This document shows positions 10,080 to 19,583 of a stretch of 64,000 nucleotides of DNA, in pieces. This stretch comes from Microbacterium sp. MYb45 (GTDB lineage Bacteria > Actinomycetota > Actinomycetes > Actinomycetales > Microbacteriaceae). The notes below the pieces were generated by a model. That model saw nothing but the letters and a program-made list of their open reading frames with translations. It was not told the DNA's origin and made no database searches. Made by a program: the position numbers and the translations under genes. Within the stretch, counting starts at the first letter, position 1, and each line of letters starts with the position of its first letter. Location of the stretch: positions 744,001 to 808,000 of the forward strand of contig NZ_PCPG01000001.1 in NCBI RefSeq assembly GCF_002979655.1, written 5' to 3'.

Positions 10080-13000
10080 AGTGCCGCCTTCCGCTCCAGC
10101 GCGTACTCCTGGAGGCTCTTGACCTGGAAGCCCTCGTGGGCCGCGTCCATGCCGCTCACCGCGGCGCCGAGCACGGCCATGGTCGTGAACAGGGCCTTGT
10201 CAGCGGCGACCGCTGCCGCGCGGATCTCATACCCGTCGGCACGGGCCGCCCCACCTGACGGGGTGTTCACGACGATGTCGATCGCCCCCTCGTTGATGAG
10301 GTCGACGATGTTCTTCGCCCCGGACTCCTGCGTCGCACTGAACTTCTCGACGACGGTCACGGCGATGCCGTTGCGGGAGAGGATCTCGGCGGTGCCCTCG
10401 GTCGCGACGATCGTGAAGCCCAGCTGCTGCAGTCGGTGCGCGGGCAGGATCACGGCGCGCTTGTCCGAGTCGGCGACCGAGATGAATACGGTGCCCGAGG
10501 TGGGCATGCCGCCGTAGGCCGCGGCCTGGCTCTTCGCGAACGCTGTCGGGAAGTCACGGTCGATGCCCATGACCTCACCGGTGGAGCGCATCTCCGGGCC
10601 GAGGATCGAGTCGACCGTCTTGCCGTCGGCCGTACGGAACCGCTTGAACGGGAGCACGGCCTCCTTGACCGACACGGGGGCGTCGAGCGGAACGCGGGAT
10701 CCGTCCTGCTCGGGCAGCATGCCCTCGGCGCGCAGCTCGGCGATCGTGGAACCGGTCATCACACGGCTCGCGGCCTTGGCCATCGGGATGCCGAGCGCCT
10801 TGGAGACGAAGGGCACGGTCCGGCTGGCGCGGGGGTTCGCCTCGATGACGTAGAGCACACCGGCGCTGATGGCGAACTGCACGTTCAGCAGTCCGCGCAC
10901 GCCGACGCCCTTCGCGATGGCCAGAGTGGCCTCGCGCACGCGGTCCACATCGGTGCGGCCGAGCGAGACCGGAGGCAAGGTGCAGCTCGAGTCGCCGGAG
11001 TGGATGCCGGCCTCTTCGAGGTGCTCCATGACGCCGCCGATGTACAGATCGGTGCCGTCGTAGAGCGCGTCCACGTCGAGTTCGATCGCGTCGTCGAGGA
11101 AGCGGTCGACCAGGAGCGGCTTGCCCTCCTCGATGACGACCTCGCCCGCGGTGCGCACGAAGTAGTCACGCAGCGACGCGGTGTCGTAGACGATCTCCAT
11201 GCCGCGTCCGCCGAGCACGAAGCTCGGGCGCACCAGCACCGGGTAGCCGATCTCCTCGGCGATGCGTACGGCGCCCTCGACGTCGATCGCGGTGCCGTTT
11301 CGCGGCGCCACGAGCCCTGCCTCGTCGAGCAGACGGGAGAAGAGCTCGCGCTCCTCGGCCAGGTCGATCGCCTCGGGGCTGGTGCCGAGCACCGTGTACC
11401 CGGCTGCCTCGATGCCCTTCGCGAGCCCGAGCGGCGTCTGGCCGCCGAGCTGGCACACGACGCCGAGGATGGTTCCGCTCGCGGCTTCCGCGTCGAGCAC
11501 CTCCAGCACGTCTTCGAGCGTCAGCGGCTCGAAGTACAGGCGGTCGGAGGTGTCGTAGTCGGTCGACACGGTCTCCGGGTTGCAGTTGACCATCACGGTC
11601 TCGAAGCCGGCGTCCGACAGCGCGAACGAGGCGTGCACGCACGAGTAGTCGAATTCGACGCCCTGACCGATGCGGTTCGGGCCCGAGCCGATGATGACGA
11701 CCTTGGTCCGCTCGGACGGTGCCACCTCGGTCTCGTAGTCGTAGCTCGAGTAGTGGTACGGCGTGAGAGCCGGGAACTCGCCGGCGCAGGTGTCGACCGT
11801 CTTGTACACCGGGCGGATGCCGAGGCCGTGGCGGACGCCGCGCACCTCTGCCTCGTTCGTGCCGCGGATCTCGGCGAGCTGCGCGTCGGAGAAGCCGTGC
11901 TCCTTGGCGTACCGGAGGGTCGCGGCGTCGAGCTCGGGAGCCGTGCGGACGATCTCGGCGACCTCGTTGATCAGCACGATCTGGTCGAGGAACCACGGGT
12001 CGATCGCCGTCGCGTCGAAGGCCTGCTCGACGGTCGCCCCCTTGCGCAGCGCCTGCTGCAGCGTCACGATCCGGCCGTCGGTCGGGATCTTCGAGATCTC
12101 GAGGAGTTCCTCCACCGAGCGCTCCTCCGGGCCCCAGTGGAAGCTGGATCCGCGCTTCTCCAGCGAGCGGAGCGCCTTCTGCAGCGCGGTCGCGTAGTTG
12201 CGGCCGATCGCCATCGCCTCGCCCACCGACTTCATGGTCGTGGTCAGCGTCGCGTCGGCCGCCGGGAACTTCTCGAACGCGAAGCGCGGCACCTTGACCA
12301 CGACGTAGTCGAGCGTGGGCTCGAAGCTCGCCGGAGTCACACCCGTGATGTCGTTCGGAATCTCGTCGAGGCGGTAGCCGAGCGCGAGCTTGGCCGCGAG
12401 CTTGGCGATCGGGAATCCCGTCGCCTTCGAGGCCAGGGCGCTGGAGCGCGAGACGCGCGGGTTCATCTCGATGACGATGATGCGGCCGTTCGACGGGTCC
12501 ACCGCGAACTGGATGTTGCAGCCACCGGTGTCGACGCCGACGGCACGGATGATGTCGATGCCGATGTCGCGCATCTTCTGGTACTCGCGGTCGGTGAGGG
12601 TCAGCGCGGGCGCGACCGTGATCGAGTCGCCCGTGTGCACGCCGACCGGGTCGACGTTCTCGATGGAGCAGACCACGACCGTGTTGTCGGCCGTGTCGCG
12701 CATGAGCTCGAGTTCGTACTCCTTCCAGCCGAGGATGGACTCCTCCAGGAGCACCTCGGTGGTGGGCGAGTCGCGCAGGCCCGCACCGGCGATGCGACGC
12801 AGGTCGCTCTCGTCGTAAGCGAAGCCGGACCCCAGGCCGCCCATCGTGAAGCTCGGGCGGACCACGAGCGGGTAGCCGAGCTCGTCGGCGGCCGCGAGAA
12901 CCTCGTCCATCGTGTGGGCGATGCGGGAATCCGCCACATCGGCACCGGCATCGAGGACCAGCTGCTTGAAGATCTGGCGGTCCTCGCCCTTGTTGATCGC

Positions 13001-13363
13001 CTCGAAGTTCGCGCCGATGAGCTCGACGTCGTACTTCTCGAGGATGCCGTGGTTGTGCAGTTCGATCGCCGCGTTCAGCGCGGTCTGGCCGCCGAGGGTC
13101 GGGAGGATCGCGTCGGGGCGCTCCTTGGCGATGATCGTCTCGATGACCTGCCAGGTGATCGGCTCGATGTAGGTCGCGTCGGCGAAGTCGGGGTCGGTCA
13201 TGATCGTGGCCGGGTTGGAGTTGACCAGGATGACCCGGACACCCTCTTCACGGAGCACGCGGCACGCCTGGGTGCCGGAGTAGTCGAACTCGCAGGCCTG
13301 ACCGATGACGATCGGGCCGGAGCCGATGACGAGGACGGAGTTGATGTCGTCGCGCTTGGGCAT
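10076..13363 (-). CDS. carB: Carbamoyl-phosphate synthase large subunit
   Basis: Makes carbamoyl phosphate from bicarbonate, ammonia and two ATP for pyrimidine and arginine synthesis. 1095 residues, normal length, with two homologous ATP-grasp halves (each starting with a [20 protein letters not shown]- or [20 protein letters not shown]-like segment) and a C-terminal MGS-type allosteric domain from ~residue 940. ATG shares one base with the carA stop (TAATG). The long plus-strand frame opposite this gene is a composition artefact. Confidence 0.98.
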   Translation of the reverse strand: MPKRDDINSVLVIGSGPIVIGQACEFDYSGTQACRVLREEGVRVILVNSNPATIMTDPDFADATYIEPITWQVIETIIAKERPDAILPTLGGQTALNAAIELHNHGILEKYDVELIGANFEAINKGEDRQIFKQLVLDAGADVADSRIAHTMDEVLAAADELGYPLVVRPSFTMGGLGSGFAYDESDLRRIAGAGLRDSPTTEVLLEESILGWKEYELELMRDTADNTVVVCSIENVDPVGVHTGDSITVAPALTLTDREYQKMRDIGIDIIRAVGVDTGGCNIQFAVDPSNGRIIVIEMNPRVSRSSALASKATGFPIAKLAAKLALGYRLDEIPNDITGVTPASFEPTLDYVVVKVPRFAFEKFPAADATLTTTMKSVGEAMAIGRNYATALQKALRSLEKRGSSFHWGPEERSVEELLEISKIPTDGRIVTLQQALRKGATVEQAFDATAIDPWFLDQIVLINEVAEIVRTAPELDAATLRYAKEHGFSDAQLAEIRGTNEAEVRGVRHGLGIRPVYKTVDTCAGEFPALTPYHYSSYDYETEVAPSERTKVVIIGSGPNRIGQGVEFDYSCVHASFALSDAGFETVMVNCNPETVSTDYDTSDRLYFEPLTLEDVLEVLDAEAASGTILGVVCQLGGQTPLGLAKGIEAAGYTVLGTSPEAIDLAEERELFSRLLDEAGLVAPRNGTAIDVEGAVRIAEEIGYPVLVRPSFVLGGRGMEIVYDTASLRDYFVRTAGEVVIEEGKPLLVDRFLDDAIELDVDALYDGTDLYIGGVMEHLEEAGIHSGDSSCTLPPVSLGRTDVDRVREATLAIAKGVGVRGLLNVQFAISAGVLYVIEANPRASRTVPFVSKALGIPMAKAASRVMTGSTIAELRAEGMLPEQDGSRVPLDAPVSVKEAVLPFKRFRTADGKTVDSILGPEMRSTGEVMGIDRDFPTAFAKSQAAAYGGMPTSGTVFISVADSDKRAVILPAHRLQQLGFTIVATEGTAEILSRNGIAVTVVEKFSATQESGAKNIVDLINEGAIDIVVNTPSGGAARADGYEIRAAAVAADKALFTTMAVLGAAVSGMDAAHEGFQVKSLQEYALERKAAL

Positions 13364-14541
13364 TACTTGGAGTCCTTCTGGCTGGCGATGACCAGGTCGC
13401 GGAACCTGTCGAAGAGGTAGTTGGCGTCGTGCGGGCCGGCCGCCGCCTCGGGGTGGTACTGCACCGAGAAGGCCGGGATGTCGAGGGCGCGGAGGCCCTC
13501 GACGACGTTGTCGTTGAGGCCGACGTGACTGACCTCGACCTTGCCGTAGCCGTTCGGGCTGTCGAAAGAGCCCTCCAGGGGCGCCTCGACCGCGAAGCCG
13601 TGGTTGTGGGCCGTGATCTCGACCTTGCCGGTCTGCTTGTCGAGCACCGGCTGGTTGATACCGCGGTGGCCGAAGGGCAGCTTGTAGGTGCCGAGACCGA
13701 GCGCGCGGCCGAGCAGCTGGTTGCCGAAGCAGATGCCGAAGAACGGGAGGCCGTCATCGAGCACCGAGCGGAGCAGCTCGACGTGGTCGCCGGAGGCCGC
13801 GGGGTCACCGGGGCCGTTCGAGTAGAAGACCGCCACGGGGTCGATCGCCCGGATCTCGTCGATCGTGACATCCTGCGGAAGCACGTGCACCTCGAAGCCG
13901 CGGGCGGCGAGGTTGTCGATCGTCGCCTGCTTCACGCCGAGGTCGAGGACGGCGAGGTTGCCGATCCGGTTGCCCATCGCCGTGGTGATGGTCGCGACGT
14001 CGACCGAGACCTCGGCGGAGAGGTTGCGTCCCGCCATCTCGGGCGCTTCTCGGACGATGCGCACCTGCTCCTCCGGATCGAGGGCGGCATCCGGGCCGGA
14101 GAAGATCCCGCCGCGCATGGAGCCGGCCGAGCGGATGTGGCGGGTGATCGCCCGGGTGTCGATGCCGCTGATGCCCACGATGCCGTCTTCGACGAGCACG
14201 TCGTCGAGCGAGGCGTTCGCACGCCAGTTGGAGACCACACGCGAGGGGTCGCGCACGATGTATCCGGAGACCCAGATGCGACGGGATTCCGCATCCTCGT
14301 CGTTCATGCCGGTGTTGCCGATGTGCGGTGCCGTCTGCAGGACGATCTGGCCCGCGTAGGAGGGGTCGGTGATCGTCTCCTGGTAACCGGACATGCCGGT
14401 CGCGAAGACGACTTCGCCCAGCGTGCGTCCGCGGGCGCCGTAGGCGCGTCCGGTGTGGCGGGTGCCGTCTTCCAGGACGAGGACGGCGGGATCGGGGAGC
14501 TGGGCCGCGGGGGCCTGTCCGGGGGGTGTCGAGAGTGTCAT
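13363..14541 (-). CDS. carA: Carbamoyl-phosphate synthase small subunit
   Basis: Glutamine amidotransferase subunit that supplies ammonia to CarB. 392 residues; N-terminal CPSase_sm domain ([20 protein letters not shown]) and a class I glutaminase domain with the nucleophile in [12 protein letters not shown] and the His/Glu pair in [15 protein letters not shown] at 14541 overlaps the upstream membrane-protein gene by 4 bp. Confidence 0.98.
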   Translation of the reverse strand: MTLSTPPGQAPAAQLPDPAVLVLEDGTRHTGRAYGARGRTLGEVVFATGMSGYQETITDPSYAGQIVLQTAPHIGNTGMNDEDAESRRIWVSGYIVRDPSRVVSNWRANASLDDVLVEDGIVGISGIDTRAITRHIRSAGSMRGGIFSGPDAALDPEEQVRIVREAPEMAGRNLSAEVSVDVATITTAMGNRIGNLAVLDLGVKQATIDNLAARGFEVHVLPQDVTIDEIRAIDPVAVFYSNGPGDPAASGDHVELLRSVLDDGLPFFGICFGNQLLGRALGLGTYKLPFGHRGINQPVLDKQTGKVEITAHNHGFAVEAPLEGSFDSPNGYGKVEVSHVGLNDNVVEGLRALDIPAFSVQYHPEAAAGPHDANYLFDRFRDLVIASQKDSK

Positions 14542-15050
14542 GACGTTGCTCCTGTGTCGGGGGCGGCGGGGACGAGCCGCTGCAGGTCGGAGATGAGAGT
14601 CCGCGGGTCGCCGGTGGCGAGCCGCAGGTAGCTGTCGACGATCGTGTCGTCGTCGATGTTCCAGGCGATGCGCACGAGGCCGCCGGGCTCGACGACCCGG
14701 TCGATCGTGACCGTGGCGCGGTCGACGGCGACGAGCCGGGCGCTCGCGAGGAACACCGTCGGCTCGCCGTCGAGGCAGAGGGCGATGCCGCGATCCGTGA
14801 GGGCGAGTTCGCCGCGGGCCCGGTACGCGAGGGGCGACACCGCCAGACGCTCGAGCGGCTGCTCGTGCCGTGTCGTCGACACGTACAGCACCTCGTCGCG
14901 GCGGGAGACCTCCGCATGCTCCGGAACCCCCAGCGGGGCTGTGAACACGGAGTCGCGGCGGATTCGTCGTCGCCAGGCGAAGAGCATTGTGAGCAGCACC
15001 AGGAGCGCGACCGCGATCGTGATCGCGACGGCGAGATCCCGAGCGCTCAT
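14538..15050 (-). CDS. Membrane-anchored protein of the pyr operon (bacterial PH-like)
   Basis: 170 residues with one N-terminal membrane helix (about residues 7-25, [21 protein letters not shown]) followed by a short basic patch and a soluble beta-rich domain. It overlaps pyrC and carA by 4 bp on either side, so it is co-translated with them. Actinobacterial pyr operons often hold a single-helix protein at this position; I recognise it by position and topology and by a resemblance to bacterial PH-type domains. The biochemical role is unknown; a regulatory or scaffolding role for the pyrimidine enzymes would be speculation. Confidence 0.75.
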   Translation of the reverse strand: MSARDLAVAITIAVALLVLLTMLFAWRRRIRRDSVFTAPLGVPEHAEVSRRDEVLYVSTTRHEQPLERLAVSPLAYRARGELALTDRGIALCLDGEPTVFLASARLVAVDRATVTIDRVVEPGGLVRIAWNIDDDTIVDSYLRLATGDPRTLISDLQRLVPAAPDTGATS

Positions 15051-16351
15051 GCGCCGAGCTCCTCGACGACGTTGCCGCCGTCGACCGTGAGGACGCCCCC
15101 GTGGATCGTGTATTCGACCCGTCCGGGAAGAGCCCTGCCGAGGTACGGCGAGTTCACACTGCGGCCGTGCAGATCCGCTTCGGTGAAGACGCCGTCGACG
15201 GAGGCGTCGTAGAGCGTGATCTGCGCCGGCTGACCGACCTCGAGCGGGGTGCCGTGACCGGCGAGTCGGCCGATGCGCGCCGGCGTCGCGCTCATCACGC
15301 GTGCGACATCGGACCACTCCAGCAGTCCGGTCTGCACCATCGACTGGTGCACGACGCGCAGCGCGCTCTCGAGGCCCACCATGCCGTTCGCGGCAGCCTG
15401 CCACTCGCACGCCTTGTGTTCGCTCGGGTGCGGGGCGTGGTCGGTGGCCACGATGTCGATCGTGCCGTCGGCGAGGCCCTCGCGCACGGCGAGCACATCC
15501 TCTTCCCGGCGCAGCGGCGGGTTGACCTTGTACCGCGCGTCGTATCCGCGCACCAGCTCGTCGGTCAGCAGCAGGTGGTGCGGGGTGACCTCGGCCGTGA
15601 CATCGATACCGCGCTTCTTGGCCCAGCGGATGATGTCCACCGACCCCGCGGTGGAGAGGTGGCAGACGTGCAGGCGCGAGCCGACATGCTCCGCGAGCAG
15701 CACGTCGCGGGCGATGATCGACTCTTCGGCGACGGCGGGCCAGCCTGCGAGGCCCAGCTCCGCCGAGACCGTGCCCTCGTTCATCTGGGCGCCCTCGGTG
15801 AGGCGGGGATCCTGCGCGTGCTGGGCGATGACTCCCCCGAAGGACTTCACATACTCCAGCGCACGGCGCATGATCAGCGGGTCGAACACGCAGAAGCCGT
15901 CGTCGCTGAAGACGCGGACCTGCGCGCGGGAGGTCGCCATGGCGCCCAGCTCGGCGAGACGCTCGCCCTTCTGGCCGACGGTGACCGCGCCGATGGGCTG
16001 CACGGTGGCGTAGCCGGCTGCTTCACCGAGGGCGAGCTCCTGCTCGACCACACCGGCGGTGTCGGCGACCGGCGAGGTGTTGGGCATGGCGAAGACGGCC
16101 GTGAAGCCGCCGGCGGCCGCAGCCCTCGTGCCGGTGAGGATCGTCTCGGAGGCTTCGTAGCCCGGTTCGCGCAGATGCGTGTGCAGGTCGACGAGTCCGG
16201 GCAGCGCGACGAGTCCCGCCGCGTCGACGACGCGCGCGCCTGAGCGGCTCAACCCGCTGCCGATCTCGGCGATCCGGCCGTCCTCGATGATGATGTCGGC
16301 GCTCTCGGCACCGAGAAGCTGTGCGCCGGTGATGACGAGGGTCTCGTTCAC
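15047..16351 (-). CDS. pyrC: Dihydroorotase
   Basis: Cyclises carbamoyl aspartate to dihydroorotate. 434 residues, class I amidohydrolase; metal ligands are visible in [10 protein letters not shown] (HxH) and further on in the [14 protein letters not shown] and ATDHAPH motifs. GTG start at 16351, overlapping pyrB by 4 bp. Length and motifs fit a zinc-dependent, catalytically intact enzyme. Confidence 0.97.
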   Translation of the reverse strand: MNETLVITGAQLLGAESADIIIEDGRIAEIGSGLSRSGARVVDAAGLVALPGLVDLHTHLREPGYEASETILTGTRAAAAGGFTAVFAMPNTSPVADTAGVVEQELALGEAAGYATVQPIGAVTVGQKGERLAELGAMATSRAQVRVFSDDGFCVFDPLIMRRALEYVKSFGGVIAQHAQDPRLTEGAQMNEGTVSAELGLAGWPAVAEESIIARDVLLAEHVGSRLHVCHLSTAGSVDIIRWAKKRGIDVTAEVTPHHLLLTDELVRGYDARYKVNPPLRREEDVLAVREGLADGTIDIVATDHAPHPSEHKACEWQAAANGMVGLESALRVVHQSMVQTGLLEWSDVARVMSATPARIGRLAGHGTPLEVGQPAQITLYDASVDGVFTEADLHGRSVNSPYLGRALPGRVEYTIHGGVLTVDGGNVVEELGA

Positions 16352-17313
16352 AGGTCTCCCCCTCGTTCGTCGTCTCGTTCTCCTGCCAGCAGCAGGTACA
16401 GCACCGCCATGCGGACGGACACCCCGTTCGTGACCTGTTCCAGCACCGTCGAACGGGGGGAATCGGCTGCTTCCGAAGAGATCTCCAGTCCCCGGTTCAT
16501 GGGTCCGGGGTGCATCACAATGCTACCGCCCGGAAGAGCCGCCACTCGCCGCGCGTCCAGGCCCCAGCGGCGGGAATACTCCCGCTCAGTCGGGAAATAC
16601 GCGGCGTTCATCCGTTCGAGCTGGATGCGCAGCATCATCACCGCGTCCGGCTCGTCCGCCAGCGCGTGATCGAGGTCGTACACGACCCGGACCGGCCAGA
16701 GCGAGACGTTCTGCGGAACCAGCGTAGGCGGAGCCACCAGGGTGACCTCGGCACCGAGGGTGGTGAGCAGCCAGACATTCGAGCGGGCGACCCGCGAGTG
16801 CAGGACGTCGCCCACGATCACGACGCGCATTCCGCTCAGGTCCTGGCCGCGGCTGTCGGCGCCGAACCGACGCTTGCGGATGGTGAAGGCGTCGAGCAGA
16901 GCCTGGGTCGGATGCTCATGGGTGCCGTCGCCGGCGTTCACGACCCCGGCCGAGATCCACCCGCTGGTCGCGAGGGTCTGCGGTGCACCGGAGCCCGGGT
17001 GACGGACCACGACCGCATCGGCACCGATCGCCTCGAGGGTCTGAGCCGTGTCCTTCAGGCTCTCGCCCTTCGAGACACTGGAACCCTTCGCGGCGAAGTT
17101 GATGACATCGGCGGAGAGGCGCTTGGCGGCGGCCTCGAACGAGATGCGGGTGCGGGTCGAGTCTTCGAAGAAGAGGTTCACGACGGTCTTGCCGCGCAGC
17201 GTCGGGAGCTTCTTGACCTCACGCGACTGCGTGTCGGACATGTCCTCGGCGACGTCGAGGATGCGCAGGGCGGTGGCCTTGTCGAGGGTGCGGGTGTCGA
17301 GGAGGTGTCTCAT
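16348..17313 (-). CDS. pyrB: Aspartate carbamoyltransferase catalytic subunit
   Basis: Condenses carbamoyl phosphate and aspartate. 321 residues with the carbamoyl-phosphate site [13 protein letters not shown], the HPTQALLD motif and the [11 protein letters not shown]-terminal stretch. ATG at 17313 overlaps pyrR by 4 bp. No pyrI regulatory subunit gene is adjacent, as usual in actinobacteria. Confidence 0.98.
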   Translation of the reverse strand: MRHLLDTRTLDKATALRILDVAEDMSDTQSREVKKLPTLRGKTVVNLFFEDSTRTRISFEAAAKRLSADVINFAAKGSSVSKGESLKDTAQTLEAIGADAVVVRHPGSGAPQTLATSGWISAGVVNAGDGTHEHPTQALLDAFTIRKRRFGADSRGQDLSGMRVVIVGDVLHSRVARSNVWLLTTLGAEVTLVAPPTLVPQNVSLWPVRVVYDLDHALADEPDAVMMLRIQLERMNAAYFPTEREYSRRWGLDARRVAALPGGSIVMHPGPMNRGLEISSEAADSPRSTVLEQVTNGVSVRMAVLYLLLAGERDDERGGDL

Positions 17314-17840
17314 TCGCCGATCGTCACCTCCTCGGCCCCGTCGTTCTCGAGGAGGCGCACGTTGACCCGCTCGGTGCGGGCGGAGGGGATGTTCTTGCCG
17401 ATGAAGTCCGGACGGATCGGAAGCTCGCGGTGCCCGCGGTCGACGAGGATCGCGAGGCGCACGACGGCGGGGCGTCCGATGGACTGGATCGCGTCGAGAG
17501 CAGCGCGGATGCTGCGACCGGAGAAGAGCACGTCGTCGACGAGGACGACGGTCTTGCCGTCGATGCCGCCCACCGGGATCTCGGTCGGCTGCGGAGAACG
17601 GGTCGGGTGCTTGGCGAGGTCATCACGGAACAGCGTGACATCGAGCGATCCGACCGGGACGGACTGCTGTGCGATCTCGCTGATCAGCAGGCCGAGTCGG
17701 TGGGCGAGAGTGACGCCCCGGGTCGGAATGCCCAGCAGGACGAGGCTCTCGGCGCCTCGATTGGACTCGAGGATCTCGTGCGCGATCCGGGTCAGCGCTC
17801 GTGAGATGTCGGCTTCGTGCAGCACAGTGCGCATGCTCAT
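17310..17840 (-). CDS. pyrR: Bifunctional pyr operon regulator / uracil phosphoribosyltransferase
   Basis: UMP-sensing RNA-binding regulator with weak UPRTase activity; first gene of the operon. 176 residues from ATG at 17840 ([19 protein letters not shown]), with the PRPP loop [18 protein letters not shown]. An in-frame ATG at 17834 is an equally plausible start. PyrR in mycobacteria acts near the ribosome-binding site rather than through a long attenuator; the 84-bp leader here is too short for a classical three-attenuator arrangement, which fits that mode (inference). Confidence 0.95.
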   Translation of the reverse strand: MSMRTVLHEADISRALTRIAHEILESNRGAESLVLLGIPTRGVTLAHRLGLLISEIAQQSVPVGSLDVTLFRDDLAKHPTRSPQPTEIPVGGIDGKTVVLVDDVLFSGRSIRAALDAIQSIGRPAVVRLAILVDRGHRELPIRPDFIGKNIPSARTERVNVRLLENDGAEEVTIGE

Positions 17841-17924
17841 CGGCCGCTCCCTTCTCCGCCTCACAGGACGGTGTTAAAGGTTGCTTGTCATGCCAGTGTA
17901 TCGGAGCGATGAGGCTCCCGAGGG

Positions 17925-19502
17925 TCAGCTGGCCTCTTGCAGCACCGGGTCGGTGACGTCATCGATCTTCGACGAACGGATCGCGTGACCGGCGGTGGAA
18001 AGGCAGCGCCCGGTCTTCAGATCCCACTTCCAGTCGTGCATGCTGCACGTGAGGATGCCGTCTTCGTCGACCGTGCCTGTGCGAGTGAGATCTGCGCGCA
18101 GGTGCGGGCAGCGACGCTGAACGACCCAGTCACCGATCTCGGTGTCTTCGGTCTGGTCGGTCTGCTCCTGATACCAGTTCTCGACGTACTCGATGCGGTC
18201 GACCGAGAGGCACTTGAGGAACGTGGTCAGGAACTCGTTGAACTTGCCGCTGCGGCCCACGGAGAACTGCATCGAGAGGAAGATCGAGTTCGACCAGTCG
18301 ATCTCGTGGTCGACGATGTTGGTCGACACCAGATCGGCGGGGATGGTGTACCAGTACACGCACTCTTCGCCCGCGTACTCGCGGACCTTCGCGCGCGGGA
18401 AGTCCACGACCATGTCGAGTTCGCCGATGCGGAAGCGCACACAGCCACCGACGCCGAGCCGGATCGTGCGGGACTTCTTCAGCAGCGGCTCCCACCACGT
18501 CTTGAGGGCTTCGAGCATCTCCGCGGGCGGGATGATCTCGGCGCGAGAGGCCTCCTCATCGCGGATCTCCTGCTGTCGGCTCGCGCGCTGCTCCTCGAGG
18601 TAGTCCCACTTCTCATCGAAGATGTGCGCGATCTCGGCCTCGGTGTAGAGGGTCTGCTCGCTGGTGACCGCTCCCCCATCGACCGTGACCACGGTGCCGG
18701 GGATGAAGAGCTGGCCGTCGTACTGCGGCGCGAGTTCCTTCATGTGCGCGAGGAACTGCTTCTGATCCGTGAAGATAGACTCGCCGTTCTTGCCGAGCCC
18801 GTTGAAGTCGAACAGGTCGTCGCGGAGGAACATGGGCGGGCCGGCCATCGGGAAGACGTGCGGGGCATCGACCTTCTCGATGTAGTACATGGCGCGCTTG
18901 TTCTGCGCCTCGCGCTTGAGCCGAGCGAAGTTCTGCTTGGCATCCAGCGGCAGGTCGTAGACCATGGGCCACCAGATCGCACCGGAGACCTGGGTGAAGT
19001 ACGCGTCGGGCTTCCCGAAATCGAGCAGCTTCTCGAGGTCGAGCGGGTGCGAGTCGTTCTGGTTGAGCACCGAGCCGGTACCGTCGTCGACGCTCAGGGA
19101 GGAGTCACCGATCGGACCGTCGCTGGGCGCGCGCAGCGGTGTGATCATCATCTTGAGCTCACCACGCTCGATGACCCGACCCGCGGGCGCGTAGGTGATG
19201 TTCGTGTAGCCGAGCGCGCGGATGTCCTTTTCGAGGTCATCGGTCGGGTACTCCGGAAGAAGCACCTCGATGTCCTTGCGGATGTAGCGCTCGAGCAGCT
19301 TCGGGTCGAAGTGGTCGCGGTGGCGGTGCGAGATCCAGAGGAAGTCGGCCTCACGCCCGAAACGCTCCCAGTCGAGCCCTCGGTTGTCGGGGAACGGGAA
19401 CCAGGATCCGTAGAAAGAAGGCCCGAGGACCGGGTCGCAGATGATGTTCCCGCCCAAGGTCTCGATGAACATCCCGGCGTGGCCGAGTCCCGTGATCCGC
19501 AT
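17925..19502 (-). CDS. Metallo-beta-lactamase fold / Rieske [2Fe-2S] protein
   Basis: 525 residues combining an N-terminal metallo-beta-lactamase fold (metal motif SHRHRDHFD, H59-x-H61-x-D63-H64) and a C-terminal Rieske domain with cluster ligands in RRCPHLRADL (CxH, ~463) and TCSMHDWKWD (CxxH, ~487). The middle region (~320-450) is unassigned. The order differs from CMP-sialic acid hydroxylase, which carries the Rieske domain first, though the pairing of folds is similar. The substrate is unknown. The start is supported by GGGAGGA five bases before ATG 19502 and an upstream TACAAT box. The gene is monocistronic by spacing, between the pyr operon and the SNF2 gene. Confidence 0.85.
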   Translation of the reverse strand: MRITGLGHAGMFIETLGGNIICDPVLGPSFYGSWFPFPDNRGLDWERFGREADFLWISHRHRDHFDPKLLERYIRKDIEVLLPEYPTDDLEKDIRALGYTNITYAPAGRVIERGELKMMITPLRAPSDGPIGDSSLSVDDGTGSVLNQNDSHPLDLEKLLDFGKPDAYFTQVSGAIWWPMVYDLPLDAKQNFARLKREAQNKRAMYYIEKVDAPHVFPMAGPPMFLRDDLFDFNGLGKNGESIFTDQKQFLAHMKELAPQYDGQLFIPGTVVTVDGGAVTSEQTLYTEAEIAHIFDEKWDYLEEQRASRQQEIRDEEASRAEIIPPAEMLEALKTWWEPLLKKSRTIRLGVGGCVRFRIGELDMVVDFPRAKVREYAGEECVYWYTIPADLVSTNIVDHEIDWSNSIFLSMQFSVGRSGKFNEFLTTFLKCLSVDRIEYVENWYQEQTDQTEDTEIGDWVVQRRCPHLRADLTRTGTVDEDGILTCSMHDWKWDLKTGRCLSTAGHAIRSSKIDDVTDPVLQEAS

Positions 19503-19530
19503 TGCATTCCTCCCGAAAGTGAACCGTTCG

Positions 19531-19536
19531 ATTGTA
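19531..19536 (-). promoter_or_regulatory. Putative -10 box for the MBL/Rieske gene
   Basis: TACAAT on the minus strand, 28 bp before the ATG and upstream of a GGGAGGA ribosome-binding site. No good -35 is visible; the box abuts the hairpin at 19536-19560. Confidence 0.45.
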
Positions 19537-19560
19537 CCGAGGGCTCCCTGTGGGCTCGGT
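19536..19560 (-). terminator. Hairpin downstream of the SNF2 gene
   Basis: ACCGAG/CTCGGT arms with an inner CCC-TGT-GGG stem, about 24 bp past the SNF2 stop. Candidate terminator; no T tract, so moderate confidence. Confidence 0.45.
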
Positions 19561-19583
19561 CGACCTCGCCGTGAGTATTCCGG

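Noticed and set aside
10436-13420. Very long plus-strand open frame (994 codons) opposite carB
   Set aside because: Repetitive His/Arg/Glu/Val-rich composition typical of the complementary frame of a high-GC gene; carB on the other strand is certain.
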